Shown: in pieces, positions 52,954-64,000 of the stretch | Layout of the letters: every line of letters begins with the position of its first letter | Numbering within the stretch: position 1 is the first letter of the stretch | From: Ixodes scapularis | Taxonomy: Eukaryota > Arthropoda > Arachnida > Ixodida > Ixodidae | DNA length: 64,000 nucleotides | NCBI RefSeq assembly: GCF_016920785.2 | Contig: NW_024609836.1 | Coordinates: forward strand, 64,459,930 to 64,523,929 | Direction of reading: 5' to 3' | Notes under the pieces: generated by a model | Seen by the model: the letters and a program-made list of their open reading frames with translations, nothing else | Told to the model about the DNA's origin: nothing | Database searches by the model: none | Made by a program: the position numbers and the translations under genes

Positions 52954-53769
52954 CTGTGGAAAAGTGAGAATTACAATACGTTAGATCAGTGAAAAAAGGA
53001 TACATGTCTGCCGTACAAAAGATTTGATTAGAGCAGAACCTTGTTGATAAGCTCTCCCAGCCCTTACATCCTAGTATAAAGGTCCTGTTCAACTCTTTTA
53101 AGGTTATGTGCAAAACGTTCTTGGTTCTTAGGTCTGAAAAGGTCGAGCTCATGCAGCCAGCGCAATGCAATGGGCTGCCCAGTTGTGGTCATCTTCTGAT
53201 TGTTCTGCTTTCTTTTTTTGTAACCAGTTTGCCCCTCTAGACTGTTTTCATGTCCTTAACCTAACCTTTGAAAGGCATCTTCTAACACCCCATTTACCTC
53301 TCCATCTTTTTCTACAATGCACACATCTAACGTCTGTTGCCATGTTTTTTTTTTTTTTTTTTTTGCACTACTAAGGCCATTATGACATTGCAGAGAAGGT
53401 AAGCTCTCATTTTTAAAAAGTAGTTGGGAAAACCATTGCCGACCGATTTTTCTGTCATCAATTGGACGTTTTGGCAGGAATGTCACTCAGCGGTATTGAG
53501 TCCATCTATGAAGTGGCTGAAATTTGAGACGCCATAAAAGCTGTTGTATGATATTTTAAGGCTGGCTCGCACACACAATATTGCATGCAATAAACTATGT
53601 GGTTGCTTCACAGTTGCATTGCTATATATGTCCCGTTCGGATATCGTGAATTTTTTTTAGGGGTAAAAGATTTCCTTACGAGCAAAAATAACAATCTAAA
53701 GACTTGATAAAAAAAAAACGAAAGATGGCATACCAAATTTAGTACGTATCGCGTTTTGTCGAAATAATT
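52954..53769. other. conserved flank, block C
   Basis: Equivalent of 10776-11590. Confidence 0.35.
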
Positions 53770-54780
53770 CTTCAGTCTTGACAAACGCTTACACCTTGAT
53801 AGCGTAGAAAATAGTTCATATCGCCGACATAAAATACTCTGGAAGTGTGGACAAGAGCACACGCGTGAGCACAGTCGAAGTATCTGTTTATGTGACTCTA
53901 CAGATAAAGTTCCGGGCTATCATTCATTTCCTGATGAAATTGGTGCACAAACTTTTAGCAAATGTTACTTAAGTGGTCAACAATCTTATCGATCTGTTGA
54001 TGAACAGCTGACCTGCCAAGATTTTTTTTAACTGCTGTGAGAGCAGGTTTTCGTGATATTTCGGGAGCGATTAAAGAACCGAATCCGATTATTTTTCGAC
54101 AGGTCAATATGATGTACCAAAATTTACTATGAGAGGCCGTGCTGAGCTCATCATTCCCCTATTGAATCATGTTTTTAACATTCCACTTAGTGCAGTTGTT
54201 TTCCGTTTGCTCTAGAAGAAAGCCATTGTTGTCCCGATTTTGTAGAACGGTGATGCCTCTACTGTTACTAACTATCGTCTTCTTCCCTTTCTCTGGGGTT
54301 TTCCTACGGTTTTCGAGATGGTTGTGCGTAAAACGAGTTTTTTTTTTTTTTTTTTTTGCCAAAATTAATATCTGCTCTGCATGGTTTTCTAAATGGTAGG
54401 TCTGCTGAGCCCAATTTGTGTACTTTTTTAGTTTACTGTGCATCTTTTGTTTATGAATAGAGGTCGGGTGGATACGATTTGTTTTGATATGTCAAAACCA
54501 TTTCATAAAGTCAGTCATGAACCGCCCTTGCATAAATTATTTTTGTATGGTGTTTTCTAGAATTATGTAAGTGGCTCAAGCGCTATTTTCTTTACGCTTA
54601 AATACTGTGCGGACTTTCTACAATTCCCCTAAAGTGATTTTTTTCTTTGTTTTTTACCTTTAGGTGTACACCAGGGATCAATTCTGAGTCCTCTTTTGTT
54701 TTTGACATTCAGAAACGATATAGCGTGGTGTCAAACATGCTTAGCTGCTTCAATTTAATGCTTTACCTCCTCCTAAATTG
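53770..54780 (+). pseudogene. LINE RT remnant, plus strand, block C
   Basis: Same decayed motifs as 11591-12600: GVHQGSILSPLLF at about 54665 and the KVSHEPPLHKLFLYGV piece upstream. Several stops. Confidence 0.6.
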
Positions 54781-55526
54781 CGTCTAACGGCGTAAAAATT
54801 GCGCGAAACAAAACAAAATGTTTCTTGTAAAAACTATTTTTAAAAATACGTGTCCCATATAACCCGTGACCCATACAACCCCCACTTTTTTTTTCGACAT
54901 ACCATAGTATCAGAATACTTCCCAATTAATATTTTGCTGCAGTCACGTATATTTTTCATAAACATAAAAAAAAAAACGCCACTGCTCGAAACCTAAATTT
55001 GGGCATGGAGTTCGGAGAAATATAAAGGAGGAGAGAGTACCGGAGGGTCACGTAAATACTTCCGACCGTGCGTTTTTTTTTTCCTCCATTTTTGTTTTTG
55101 TTTTTTGACCGCGCGCAGCAGACGACATGCGTTGCGCGAACCGTTTTCCCTGCGATTCCTTTGTAGTTATGTTTGTTTTGAACATCAGGATGATTTGTTT
55201 TGTGCATTGAAGTGTTTGAAATGAGTAGTGTGTGCCCATGGTGAATTCCCTTGATCGGCTCCGAAAAGAATAGCCCCAAGATTTTGCGTGAGAAGCTGCT
55301 TTGCAGGTCCTGCATCCGAAAGTGGCATTGTGCGACAAAGTCTGCACACGCTTCCAAAAAAACAACGGAATCGGGACCAATGGCTGGCTACATTTCCTGT
55401 AGAACAGTTACGGGCACCTCGCAAAGTGGACGCTACCCGATTTATATGCTCCGTGCACTTTTGTTCAGCAAAGTTCCGTCGTCAAAAAGTAAATATTAAA
55501 AAAATGTTTGACAAAAAAAAAACAGT
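54781..55526. other. conserved flank, block C
   Basis: Equivalent of 12601-13427, with overlapping minus-strand frames and a TATA-like catataaatcgg on the minus strand (rc near 55439). No named gene. Confidence 0.35.
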
Positions 55527-55605
55527 TCGTACGCCCACATTCGGGATTAAACCTGGGTTCACTGCGTGTGAAGCGGACACGTTTCCACTGAGCTACTTGG
55601 GAATT
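55527..55605 (-). repeat. tRNA-like sequence, block C
   Basis: As 13428-13500. Confidence 0.45.
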
Positions 55606-55639
55606 TTTCTTTCTTCGTTATTTCAAACAGCGAAAATGT

Positions 55640-56232
55640 CAATTCACTTCAAAAGCTCTACAAATCTTTTTCGGAACATGTGAAAAAAAAACTCGCCTAT
55701 CAAGCAGCTCTTACAAATGCCTAACCACTCGGGCTTCAGCTCCACACTCAGCAAATACAATTTTGGCTCTTTTTTTACAAAACTGAAGATGTAAAACTGC
55801 ACTTCTTTCGCATTGGGTTCGGCGTGCCTGACGGCAGTATTCGTAGTCATGCAGCCGGTCGACTGTAGGTCGGAAGTTCGCTCCCGATTTCCCTCCAGCA
55901 AAGGCACTCCTGGCTCGATGTCCGGCAGCACCACGCATTGGCCACATATAGTAAAGAAGTCGTACGCGTGCATATTCATCTCGAAGTACGCACTACGTCC
56001 TTTACGCTTCCGCCAGCAATGTATTCAGCCACGACAAGGGGCCGACGGCTCAGCGGCGTCTTTGTGCAAATCGTCTTGGTAGTCGGGCGTGTCGTACAGG
56101 GTGAATCCCAAATCTTTTGATCGGTCCATAATTTTTCTTTTGAAGGAAGACAGATTCGACGGTACCGCGAATGACAGCTCTCAACTAGATGTCCCATGCC
56201 CGTCGTCCGCGTCCATCCGCGAGCCCCACGAT
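55640..56232 (-). pseudogene. degenerate minus-strand ORF family, block C
   Basis: As 13501-14134. One frame ends DVVRTSR, the next contains MNMHAYDFFTICGQCVVLPD. Empty site for the A-only TIR element at about 56233. Confidence 0.35.
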
Positions 56233-57599
56233 ACGCTATACGAAGCCGTGTTGAAAATTACGCAGTGAACACATAAAGTGCTTCCCGTTCTCTGTGCAAA
56301 TGTCTTTTTTTCTTTTTTAATCAACGTATTTGCAGATTTTTAGAAGTGCTCATAATGTGAAAATACCGTGTATTACTCACTCCGTTTGTTTCATATATTT
56401 AGCCTCTGTATAACAGTTCTTTTTTTTCCGCACTATGGTTAGGCATCTGAGTTTTGCACCACCCTACAAAACTCTTACAATGAGGGTTAGTAGTATTGAT
56501 AAATAATGGCATAAATAAATGAATAAATAAATTTTAGGTTTTATTTTTGTTTCCATTTTTAATTTTGATTTCCATGAATTTCTTCTTCTTTCCCGCTGAT
56601 TTTCTAAGCCCGTTCCCTTCACTGTGGTTTCGCTAAATAGACGATAAAGACAGTGGGAATCTTGTTAATCCAGTCATGCGCATCACTAATTAGAATTCAA
56701 TGACCCATGACTTTGATTAAATTTGGTGGTTGTGCCTAAACCACAGACAACGGCCCGTGGCCACAGAGGACAGAGTGAGCGCCACTCAAACCGGCCAGTT
56801 CTTTATCGACGGTTTTTGGGCGGAAAGAAAACGTATGTCGATCCGAAAATTCTCTTCTGGGTGGTTGCATGGGCTCTCATATATCACGTCCAACAAAGAA
56901 CGTCATTGTCTACAGCGTCGTCTCTGAGCTTGAGTGTGTGAACTTGTGTGTGTGAGCGTGTACGAGTAGGTAGGTTTGAGCGTTTTTGTAATAGTGATTC
57001 AAAACAATCGCGAGATTGACTATGGATGCCATACATGTAACAAAAAGGAAACAAAACATAGAGTTGCATTCTCGTAATATTAGTTTACAGGTAAAACAGA
57101 AATGTCGGTTTTTGCTGGCTTTCCTGCGCACACATTTGGTATATTTCTGGGGTACAGATATCAGCCACACTTTAGTATGCCCGCATTTGTAAAACTAATT
57201 AGAATATTGAGTGTTTTTATTTCTTTTGGAACTAGGAAAAACTCTCGCTCAAGATATTTAACATCAAGGTTTCAAACGTTTGTGTCACGCTCGTGATACC
57301 TTTATTGTTCAGTTGACACATCTTACTTTTCATACCTTTGACACTGATAGGTGAAAATAAGCGCTGTGCTCAATATCTTTTTTTTTTCTGCCGATGACCA
57401 ATAGCAAATTCTCGAATGTCAAAAATTATTTACTTATTTATTTAACTTAATGCGCCCACAAGCAGCTCAAGGCATTATTAGTTCGCACATATTACAAACA
57501 ATAAAATAGTGGATACAGACAAACAAACAAGAAAGACGTTATTTAGAAAAGATAAAAGGAAATAAATAAAACTACAGAGAACAACAGAGCAAAGATATG
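56233..57599. other. conserved B/C interval with C-only AT-rich part
   Basis: Includes about 350 bp (56340-56690) lacking in B, with aataaatgaataaataaa. No gene. Confidence 0.4.
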
Positions 57600-58570
57600 G
57601 GTCAAGCGGCAAACAATGATCTTCTAAACTTTAATAGGGGCGAAAACAATTCTAAATCACTCCTATCGTGATTATATAGAAGTTGAAGGCGTTTTATCGG
57701 GGACTTGAACACCAACTTTCTGCGGGTAGGAAAGAAATAAAAATCTTATACGCTTTTGAAGAAAACTGGAAGAAATCGCGCTTAAAAGTAAAGGAACATC
57801 AAATTGTAGTGTTCACTGTCTTATACAAAAAAAGTTATGTCTCGCGCTAATCTTCTTTTGTGCAACGCCACCAGGTCAAGCAGATTAAGTAAGTATTCAT
57901 AATAAAAAAAAAGAAACGTCTCCCAACCCATCTATGGTAAACAAAAAGCACGAGTTGACGCTGAACCTTTTTCTAAAAAACATGATTGAGTCGATGCAAT
58001 AATGCTCCATATGACTGAGCAGAGTTCAAGTTTAGACAAAACAAGGGCGCGAAATAGATGAATCATGCTAGAGTAAGTACAAAAATTCCGCGTCATTCGG
58101 GAAATACGGCCTAGCACCTGGGTAAGAATCATATACAACTTTCGAAACATGCTCAGTAAACGAAAGGCGGGAATCAAGCAGCAGTCCCAAGTCACGAAAA
58201 GTATCTGACCTCGCGATAGCGTAACCTAACATGGTATACCAGTACTCAATGCAGCTTGTCTTACGGGTAAAGGAAACAACCTTGGTCTTAGTGGGGTTAA
58301 GTACCAAATTATTTTTCAAGCACCAGCTTAGGATTGCCTGAACATCGTCTTGCATCCTTAGGCAGTTAGTAGCTCAATGAATTTTGCGATAAATCTTGAA
58401 GTCGTCTGCAAACTGCAGCACATTTGAAAGCTGAACACAGTCTACCAAATCATTGATAAAAATGTTGAGTAACAACGGTCCCAGATTGGACCCTTGAGGC
58501 ACTCCAGTGTTTAAAACACAGGAGGCAGAAAGTGGCAGTCTATCCTGTTCATATATTTTATTCATGGTTT
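57600..58570 (-). pseudogene. second LINE RT remnant, minus strand, block C
   Basis: Best copy: TGVPQGSNLGPLLLNIFIND and LQFADDFKIYRKIH, followed by NLVLNPTKTKVVSFTRK and FRDLGLLLDSRLSFTEHV, with frameshifts. Paralogous to 33375-34340; deleted from block A where the Penelope element sits. Confidence 0.75.
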
Positions 58571-58795
58571 TTCAATATTACACAACATATATCTTCATAG
58601 TGTATTGTCAATAGTTTCTAGGAAGGATTTCTACACTTCTGTGATTGCTTTCCGAAAGGTTTTAGAATGTTCCTCGAAAAATATGCGGAAGTCCACAATT
58701 GCAGTTGTATTTTACGCCGAGCTACATACATTACATCTCGTGGACGTTCTTCGTCTATCATCTAATAAGATCCCATCAATAGCATTACGATTGTT

Positions 58796-58930
58796 GAATA
58801 TCGATAGTTTCTCGATATTTCACAATAAACAGTTCCACGATAGTCGACTAGCGATACTATGCTATCGGCTTTCATGATAATCGACTATCGATAGTTTTAC
58901 CATACTCTACTATCGATAGTAGAATCGATG
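58796..58930. mobile_element. CTATCGATAG iteron cluster, left, block C
   Basis: As in A and B. Confidence 0.5.
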
Positions 58931-59961
58931 GTGTGCATTGGAGAGCAATATTTCCATGCGGTTTTCGGTTCATACGGGAACTCAGGTTGCGTGAAAAGTG
59001 CGTGGCGAAAAACACAGTAACCTGAAAAGTAAACAAAAAAATAAAAGAAAGAAATGTGTTCTAGCAATTCGCGGAGTTGAATTGGACCGAAATAATTGTT
59101 GTTTTTTTCGTTCTTGGGCAAAACTGATCAATTCTTTTTGCGGTGTTTTGCTCATTTGGGAAGTCAAGAAGCGCAAGAAGCGCAAAGCTTTTTAACGTTC
59201 CATTATCAGGCTTTTCACATAACGCTCATCTTCATAATTTATAAAGTTCGTCTCGAAAACTCAAACGAAATGAACACGGTAACTATAAATTCTACTGGAT
59301 TTCTGCTCTTATGTATTTTTTTAACTAATGCCCACATTCGTCCCAACCTTTTCTCGGGGACCGGAAGGGACTTATCAAAGAAAATATAACACCAGGACAT
59401 ACCGAATTCGTACGTCAGCAAAAGTGACCAATTATTGAGCCTGTTTGGTAGCAAAACGGCGAGTTGGGCTAGTTCGCTTTTTATCTCGGACTAAATGCAA
59501 AAAAAAAGGACAAAAAGAGATATGGACACCACGCGTAGTGTTGTCTACACCACTCTTTGTTTTGTTTCTTCTCTTTTTTTTTGACATTCAGTTTAAACCT
59601 GTGTGGTGTTTCTTGTCTTCATTTTTTTAAAGCTGTGTGCAATTTACTTACGCCTTGATTTCATTGTACAACTGATCGGATATTAAAAGCGATACAAAGG
59701 CCGATGGATATTTGAGAACCTCAACTAGTTGCCATACTAGGGCGCATCTAATCCGCTTTCCAAATAACTCAGCGGATTTTATAATTTGTCTGAAGTTAAA
59801 GCCTAGCACCGGGAAGAGGAGGGGGGGGGGGGGGACCCATTTAACAGTTACAGCTACAGAAGACAGAAAAACAGCTTCGATCTCTGGTAGCAGAGACTGG
59901 AAAGACCAAAACGTTTTCTCCTCAGAAACGCAAACATCAAGGCGCACCGCTCTTCTGAGCA

Positions 59962-60291
59962 TTGCTAGACAAGGAGCCGTGGCTTTTATTAAGGGACGCT
60001 AACGTGTTACAGTTTGGGGAAGAGAGAAGGGAACGCCATCCAGAACTCTACCCATTGGCGCAAGTAGCCCTTGGAGTGCCTGCGACCCAGGTCAGCATGG
60101 AGCGAGCCTTTTCGGCACTGAAGTTCATTCTATCGTCTCAAAAGCGCCGTCTTTCCCCGGATACGCATTGTTCGCTCAGCTGCCTGACATTTAACTGCGC
60201 TTTCACCCACATCCCATGGTGCCGCAGCACTAGCTCGTTCGTTCCATACAGTAATGTGAGCCTTTGCTTTCTCTATGTATCACTTTTATAA
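59962..60291 (+). pseudogene. hAT transposase C-terminal fragment, block C
   Basis: Frame opens a little further upstream than in A and B: LLRDANVLQFGEERRERHPE, then LAQVALGVPATQVSMERAFS. The hAT dimerisation signature is intact; the Trp of QFW is changed to Gly. Confidence 0.75.
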
Positions 60292-60344
60292 CATATGCAT
60301 AGTTTATCTTCTGCTGTAGTCATTTGTTTTCGTAGCATATGAGT

Positions 60345-60455
60345 ACGAACCGGTTCAAACCAGTTTGAACCTTTATTCTTTCACTCCGGAGTTGAACCGT
60401 TTTCCCTGAACCGGAACGAAAACCGGAACAAAAAACATTTCGGTTCGGCACCCTG
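60345..60455. mobile_element. hAT-like element X, right end, block C
   Basis: Ends ttcggttcggcaccctg. Confidence 0.6.
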
Positions 60456-60469
60456 GTTTTAATGTAGCC

Positions 60470-60570
60470 GACGGTCGATAGCAGTATCGATAGCTTTTCA
60501 CTATACACAGTTATATTTGGCTCCCACTATCGATAATATCGATACCACTGTCGATAGTTTGCATCACTAG
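60470..60570. mobile_element. CTATCGATAG iteron cluster, right, block C
   Basis: Ends tttgcatcactagtg as in A and B. Confidence 0.5.
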
Positions 60571-60584
60571 TGTATGTGTTCGTT

Positions 60585-60715
60585 AATGCGCGCATGACCC
60601 TTCACGTGCATCTGCGCGTTCGCGTGCATGTATGTACGTGCGCATGCACGCGTCTGTGAGCGTGTGTGTCCACGCGTGACCATGCGTGTCTGTGCACGGA
60701 CGCGCGTGTGTGTAC
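60585..60715. repeat. alternating purine-pyrimidine tract, block C
   Basis: As 19786-19920. Confidence 0.7.
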
Positions 60716-60746
60716 TTTTCTTGTGTTCAGCTGTCGTAGATAAAGT

Positions 60747-61258
60747 CACTGTATTCTGGGAAAAATGCGCGAAGCTCTCCTGAATGTCGCCATTTCGGTT
60801 CATGGAATGACCAGTTTTTCATTGACCTCAACATTCTTGGTGATCCGAATTAAATTCGCTGGTGACGGGCAGCTTTGTTGAGAAGTTTCAATGCCTTCAA
60901 GCGGTGGTTGGAGACATTCAAAAATAATTTGTATTGAAAGACATAAAAAGAGCAATATAATTTTGAGATATCTGCGGAGATATGCCTTATCGATAACTTG
61001 ATTGCATACATAATGCCAAAGACGCTTATCTTGGCGATGAGAGCTTTCAAGACGATGATGCTCAAAAGCGAACTTTGAATCGTTCAGAACGACCCTTTCC
61101 AAGCTTCGCAGGTTTTAACGGACCCCGATGACGATTGTTAAAGCAAAGAGAAACCAGTCAATCAGCTGGCGTGGTTTAGTTCTTTTGTATGTTAGTATTT
61201 GATTGTGTCCGACTATCTGCAAAGGAAGCAAGGGCGCTATATTTTCCAGAATCCAGTG
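60747..61258. mobile_element. 0.5-kb TIR element, block C
   Basis: Starts cactgtattctgggaaaa and ends ttttccagaatccagtg. Confidence 0.6.
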
Positions 61259-62028
61259 AGTTTAGTCTTAGATTATGAGAGGAAGATTAAAATCGCTGTG
61301 CTGCTGTCTTCCGAAAAGAATATTATAACGGGAACATACTGTAAAAAACAACTGAGCCTAGCAAATTCACGCAATGTAAAGGCTCCTTCAACTTGGGTTG
61401 ACATTCATGCGAAAACAGCCACCATTCTTCTAGGATAACACAATAGTATTACGTGTAAAGAAGCTTGACAGTCGATGAAAACACTTTCTTTGTATTCATA
61501 ATTTTGCGTCATGCTGATGCAAATTATAATGAAAAAAATCATCAAAAATATACATGAAAGGGAGCAACGTCCGTATGGCAGAGCGTAGAGAATCCTCGGA
61601 AGGTACAACGCAACAATAACTGTTTACACTGCACCTGGATGTGAACAAAGAAGATGATAAAAAAAAAAGTCAAAAACAAAGACGACGAGAAGGAAAAAAC
61701 TCTCCAGGACGAAGCTGTGCTTGGAACTGAAGCTTTATTAGTAAAAAAGATTAAAGGGAAGCACATATGCAAAACAAATAACACACACCAAAAATCCCCA
61801 CCTACTCATCTATCAAGCACAACAGTATCATAAGCGCTGACTATCCTCAAAAACCACCTTTCATAATCGCTTGGAGAAGGCAAACCTCTTTATCTGACAA
61901 AGCCACCAACGGAGCGCTGACACATAGATCCCACAAATGAAAATAAAATATGCTTTTATAATTTCTTGTTGGTTTTTCGTCTGGCCAGGACATCAACTTT
62001 GCGGAAATCCGGCACGCACTCGCATCTA
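61259..62028. other. conserved intergenic, block C
   Basis: As 20464-21235; nothing recognised. Confidence 0.35.
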
Positions 62029-62482
62029 CAAGGTGTCACAAAAAAATTACAGGGTTTTTTTTTTTGTTTTTTTTTTACCACAAAATTAAACTAGGAATCG
62101 CCGAACGCTCATTCTCCGCCCAAAGGTAGCGCTAGAGGCCACAACCAGATGTCAAAGTTTCAGCCCCACACGGTACCTTATTCAAAATTTACTAAATATT
62201 TTCTGAAAATTTAAATAGAAAAATGGAGCCCATTTTTGCCCGTTTTCGGTTTCTGGTGCCATTGAGCCCATGCATGTATTCAAAAACTCCGTCGGGCGCC
62301 ATTTTCCCATTGAAATTTTCAGAAAATCAGTTATAACCTTTCAATAAGGTGTCCGTTCGGGCTGAAACTCTGGCATCTGGTTGTTACCTCTAGCGCTACT
62401 TTTGGGCGTAGAATGAGCGTTCGACGATGCCTAGTTTATTTTTGTGGTAAAAAAAAAAAGTTTAATTTTTTTTGACAGCCTG
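62029..62482. mobile_element. 460-bp foldback element, block C
   Basis: Arms as in A and B. Confidence 0.8.
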
Positions 62483-63234
62483 TACTGCAATGTGTTGCTT
62501 AATATGCCCCAAAAGTGGCCCCCAGTGAAGCGGAATGCTCTCTAAGCATGTCACTGAGACACCTCCCTGTCTGCCTCACTTAACACATATTAGACGATAT
62601 GGGGATTTCCTAAAAAAACGGGCGAAACACACGTCACACACCGTTCTCAGCCCGCTGTAGTGCGGGTTCTTTTTTGGTGACTAGACCCGTCACCAACCCT
62701 AAAACACAATTGCCTCAATTTTTGAGGCACCGAGGACACTACTGATTTGCCGTACCTCCCTCCTACTTCCTTCAGGTTATGAGAGACCCGATATAGGTAC
62801 AGAACGATTACCATGCGTTTTCCGTCAATTTTCCCTTTAGCCTTCTCCACACCTTTGGCCTTCTTCAAAAGGGAACTTGCTACCATCGTCAAAAGGCTCA
62901 CTCGAAAACTCGACATCATTAGCCTCCCTCCCTGCTCCCGGAAACTGTTATCCGACATGTGAAAACACAACTTCTTAAGAGCCGAAGAAAAACACGCGAC
63001 AGCAATCCGTCCTTTCACAACTTTGGAATGTGAAGTCCGTTAGTCCAGAATTGAGCAACTGCAAGGACAGTCTAGTTGCTCTCTTACCTTATTAAAAATG
63101 GAAACAGGTTGACGGGTGGTGTCATTTTAATACTTTTCATCACATCAGGTCACGGTCCAAAGTAGTCAAATCAAATCTAAAGGTGTCACAGGGAAAACTG
63201 TAAGTTTATAAAATGCATGGAGCACGAGGTCTAT
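62483..63234. other. conserved intergenic with recurring minus-strand frame, block C
   Basis: Equivalent of 21694-22403. The minus-strand frame 63018 to 62647 is kept, but no family is recognised. Confidence 0.3.
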
Positions 63235-63399
63235 TCTGTTATAAATGTTATAAGCCCCCCCCCCCCCCCCCCCGGCCCCTCCCCCTCCCGTCTTACGTCG
63301 GCCCTCGACCTTTCCGGTGTGGGCCATCTGGGCCCCACCCTCAAAAGAGTTTGGTACCACTTCTATAGTGGCTCAAGGAAAATTGCTTTCTTTAAAATT

Positions 63400-63745
63400 A
63401 TGTTTAGCTTCCTCTCATTCTTGAGGCATTCCATGTGATATACGTCAAAATCTTATACCAATGTTCAGAAAAGAATATAAAAAAAGAATAATGGCCTCCC
63501 GGCAGCCGGGATAAAATTTCCGCAGCTTTTGACGCAAATATTTTATGAATATCTCTCATAGACAGTGCCCAATTCAATTGTTTTTATTAGCTCGTTGTCA
63601 CGGACTTTGAGAACAATGCGTGTGACAGGCCGTGTCATTTTCTACAAAAAGAAATCGATAAAAATATGCTTTCTTTACACCGGCGAAGCACTATATAAAC
63701 CCACTCCGAAATCTGTAACTACATCATCGACATCTACGGTCCAAG
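63400..63745 (+). promoter_or_regulatory. proximal promoter, gene D
   Basis: Conserved with genes B and C; TATATAAA at 63693-63700. Confidence 0.7.
63693..63700 (+). promoter_or_regulatory. TATA box, gene D
   Basis: TATATAAA, 46 nt before the ATG at 63746. Confidence 0.8.
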
Positions 63746-63812
63746 ATGAAGGCAACCTTTGCAGCCGTTTGCTTCCTAGCTACAGTGGTGTGCACTATTG
63801 CAGTGCTGCCTG
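63746..63812 (+). CDS. Kunitz-family gene D, signal-peptide exon only (cut by window end)
   Basis: ATG at 63746 opens the same 22-residue signal exon as genes B and C, with a single silent change near its end, and the same phase-1 GTAAGT donor at 63813. The following intron matches the start of intron 1 in B and C up to the window end. Unlike them it carries an early TGA (63845) in the read-through frame, which supports treating that stretch as intron. The Kunitz exon should lie about 900 nt beyond the window. Confidence 0.8.
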
Positions 63813-64000
63813 GTAAGTCTGTTACCGAAGTTGTTGCAATTTTATGACTCTCCCGCTCTAAGATATTTTGCTTAGGCTCGCAATCTGCATCACAATTGTC
63901 AAGCTCTTACATCGAGCTCTATTGCTTTGTACCGAATCAACGTAAACCAACGATAAAATTTCGTATACTTGAGCCGCCAGATTTAGTTGCTTGGTCTTTC

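Noticed and set aside
1..64000. CRISPR array, operons, rRNA, viral genome
   Set aside because: No regularly spaced identical repeats with unique spacers, no rRNA signature, no viral structural or replicase genes beyond retroelement RTs. Gene structure is eukaryotic.

Overview
The window looks like a piece of a large, repeat-rich arthropod genome, most probably a hard tick (Ixodida, perhaps metastriate). This is inference. It rests on a tandem family of small secreted single-Kunitz proteins with tick-type cysteine spacing, spliceosomal introns with GT..AG ends, TATA promoters, AATAAA signals, and a dense mixture of Penelope-like, LINE, hAT-like and foldback elements. Nothing prokaryotic is present, and there is no rRNA, CRISPR array or operon.

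The backbone is a tandem segmental duplication read left to right on the + strand. Gene A (first exon outside the window) has its Kunitz exon at 785-955. Gene B starts at 22950, gene C at 41847 and gene D at 63746 (cut by the window end). Each gene has a signal-peptide exon and a 171-nt Kunitz exon (both junctions phase 1). It then has two candidate 3' terminal exons that encode short basic tails: a 50-nt one (1971, 25148, 44046) and a 26-nt one (2885, 27142, 46813), the second followed by AATAAA. Exon structures are predicted from the sequence, not from transcripts.

Between the genes lie 14-20 kb blocks that are themselves paralogous. Block A (about 3.0-22.9 kb) and block C (about 46.9-63.7 kb) are colinear from a hAT-like left end, through conserved fragments and a minus-strand BEN-like terminal exon, to a LINE remnant and a tRNA-like element. 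Block B (27.2-41.8 kb) shares only its right half with them, from about 31.7 kb. All three share the right half: degenerate minus-strand ORFs, hAT iteron clusters, a hAT C-terminal transposase fragment, an alternating purine-pyrimidine tract, a 0.5-kb TIR element, a 0.46-kb foldback element, and the promoter of the next gene.

Comparing paralogues gives empty sites for several younger insertions. Block A has a TIR element at 3933-4322, a satellite-bearing element at about 5378-6239 packed with GTCACGTGAC palindromes, a 159-bp near-perfect hairpin at 10105, a 1.6-kb TIR element at 14135-15729, and a Penelope-like element with an intact RT/GIY-YIG ORF at 16060-17535. That last element has replaced about 2 kb of LINE-bearing sequence still present in B and C. 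Block B has a 2.4-kb TTAA-flanked element at 38701-41078. Genes B and C share a LINE insertion that A lacks.

Functionally, the only genes I believe are expressed host genes are the Kunitz genes (secreted, probably salivary or haemolymph proteins). Two minus-strand terminal-exon-like ORFs (near 8.5 and 10.7 kb, with copies near 51.4 and 52.9 kb) may be host gene fragments. Most other open frames lie in repeats.
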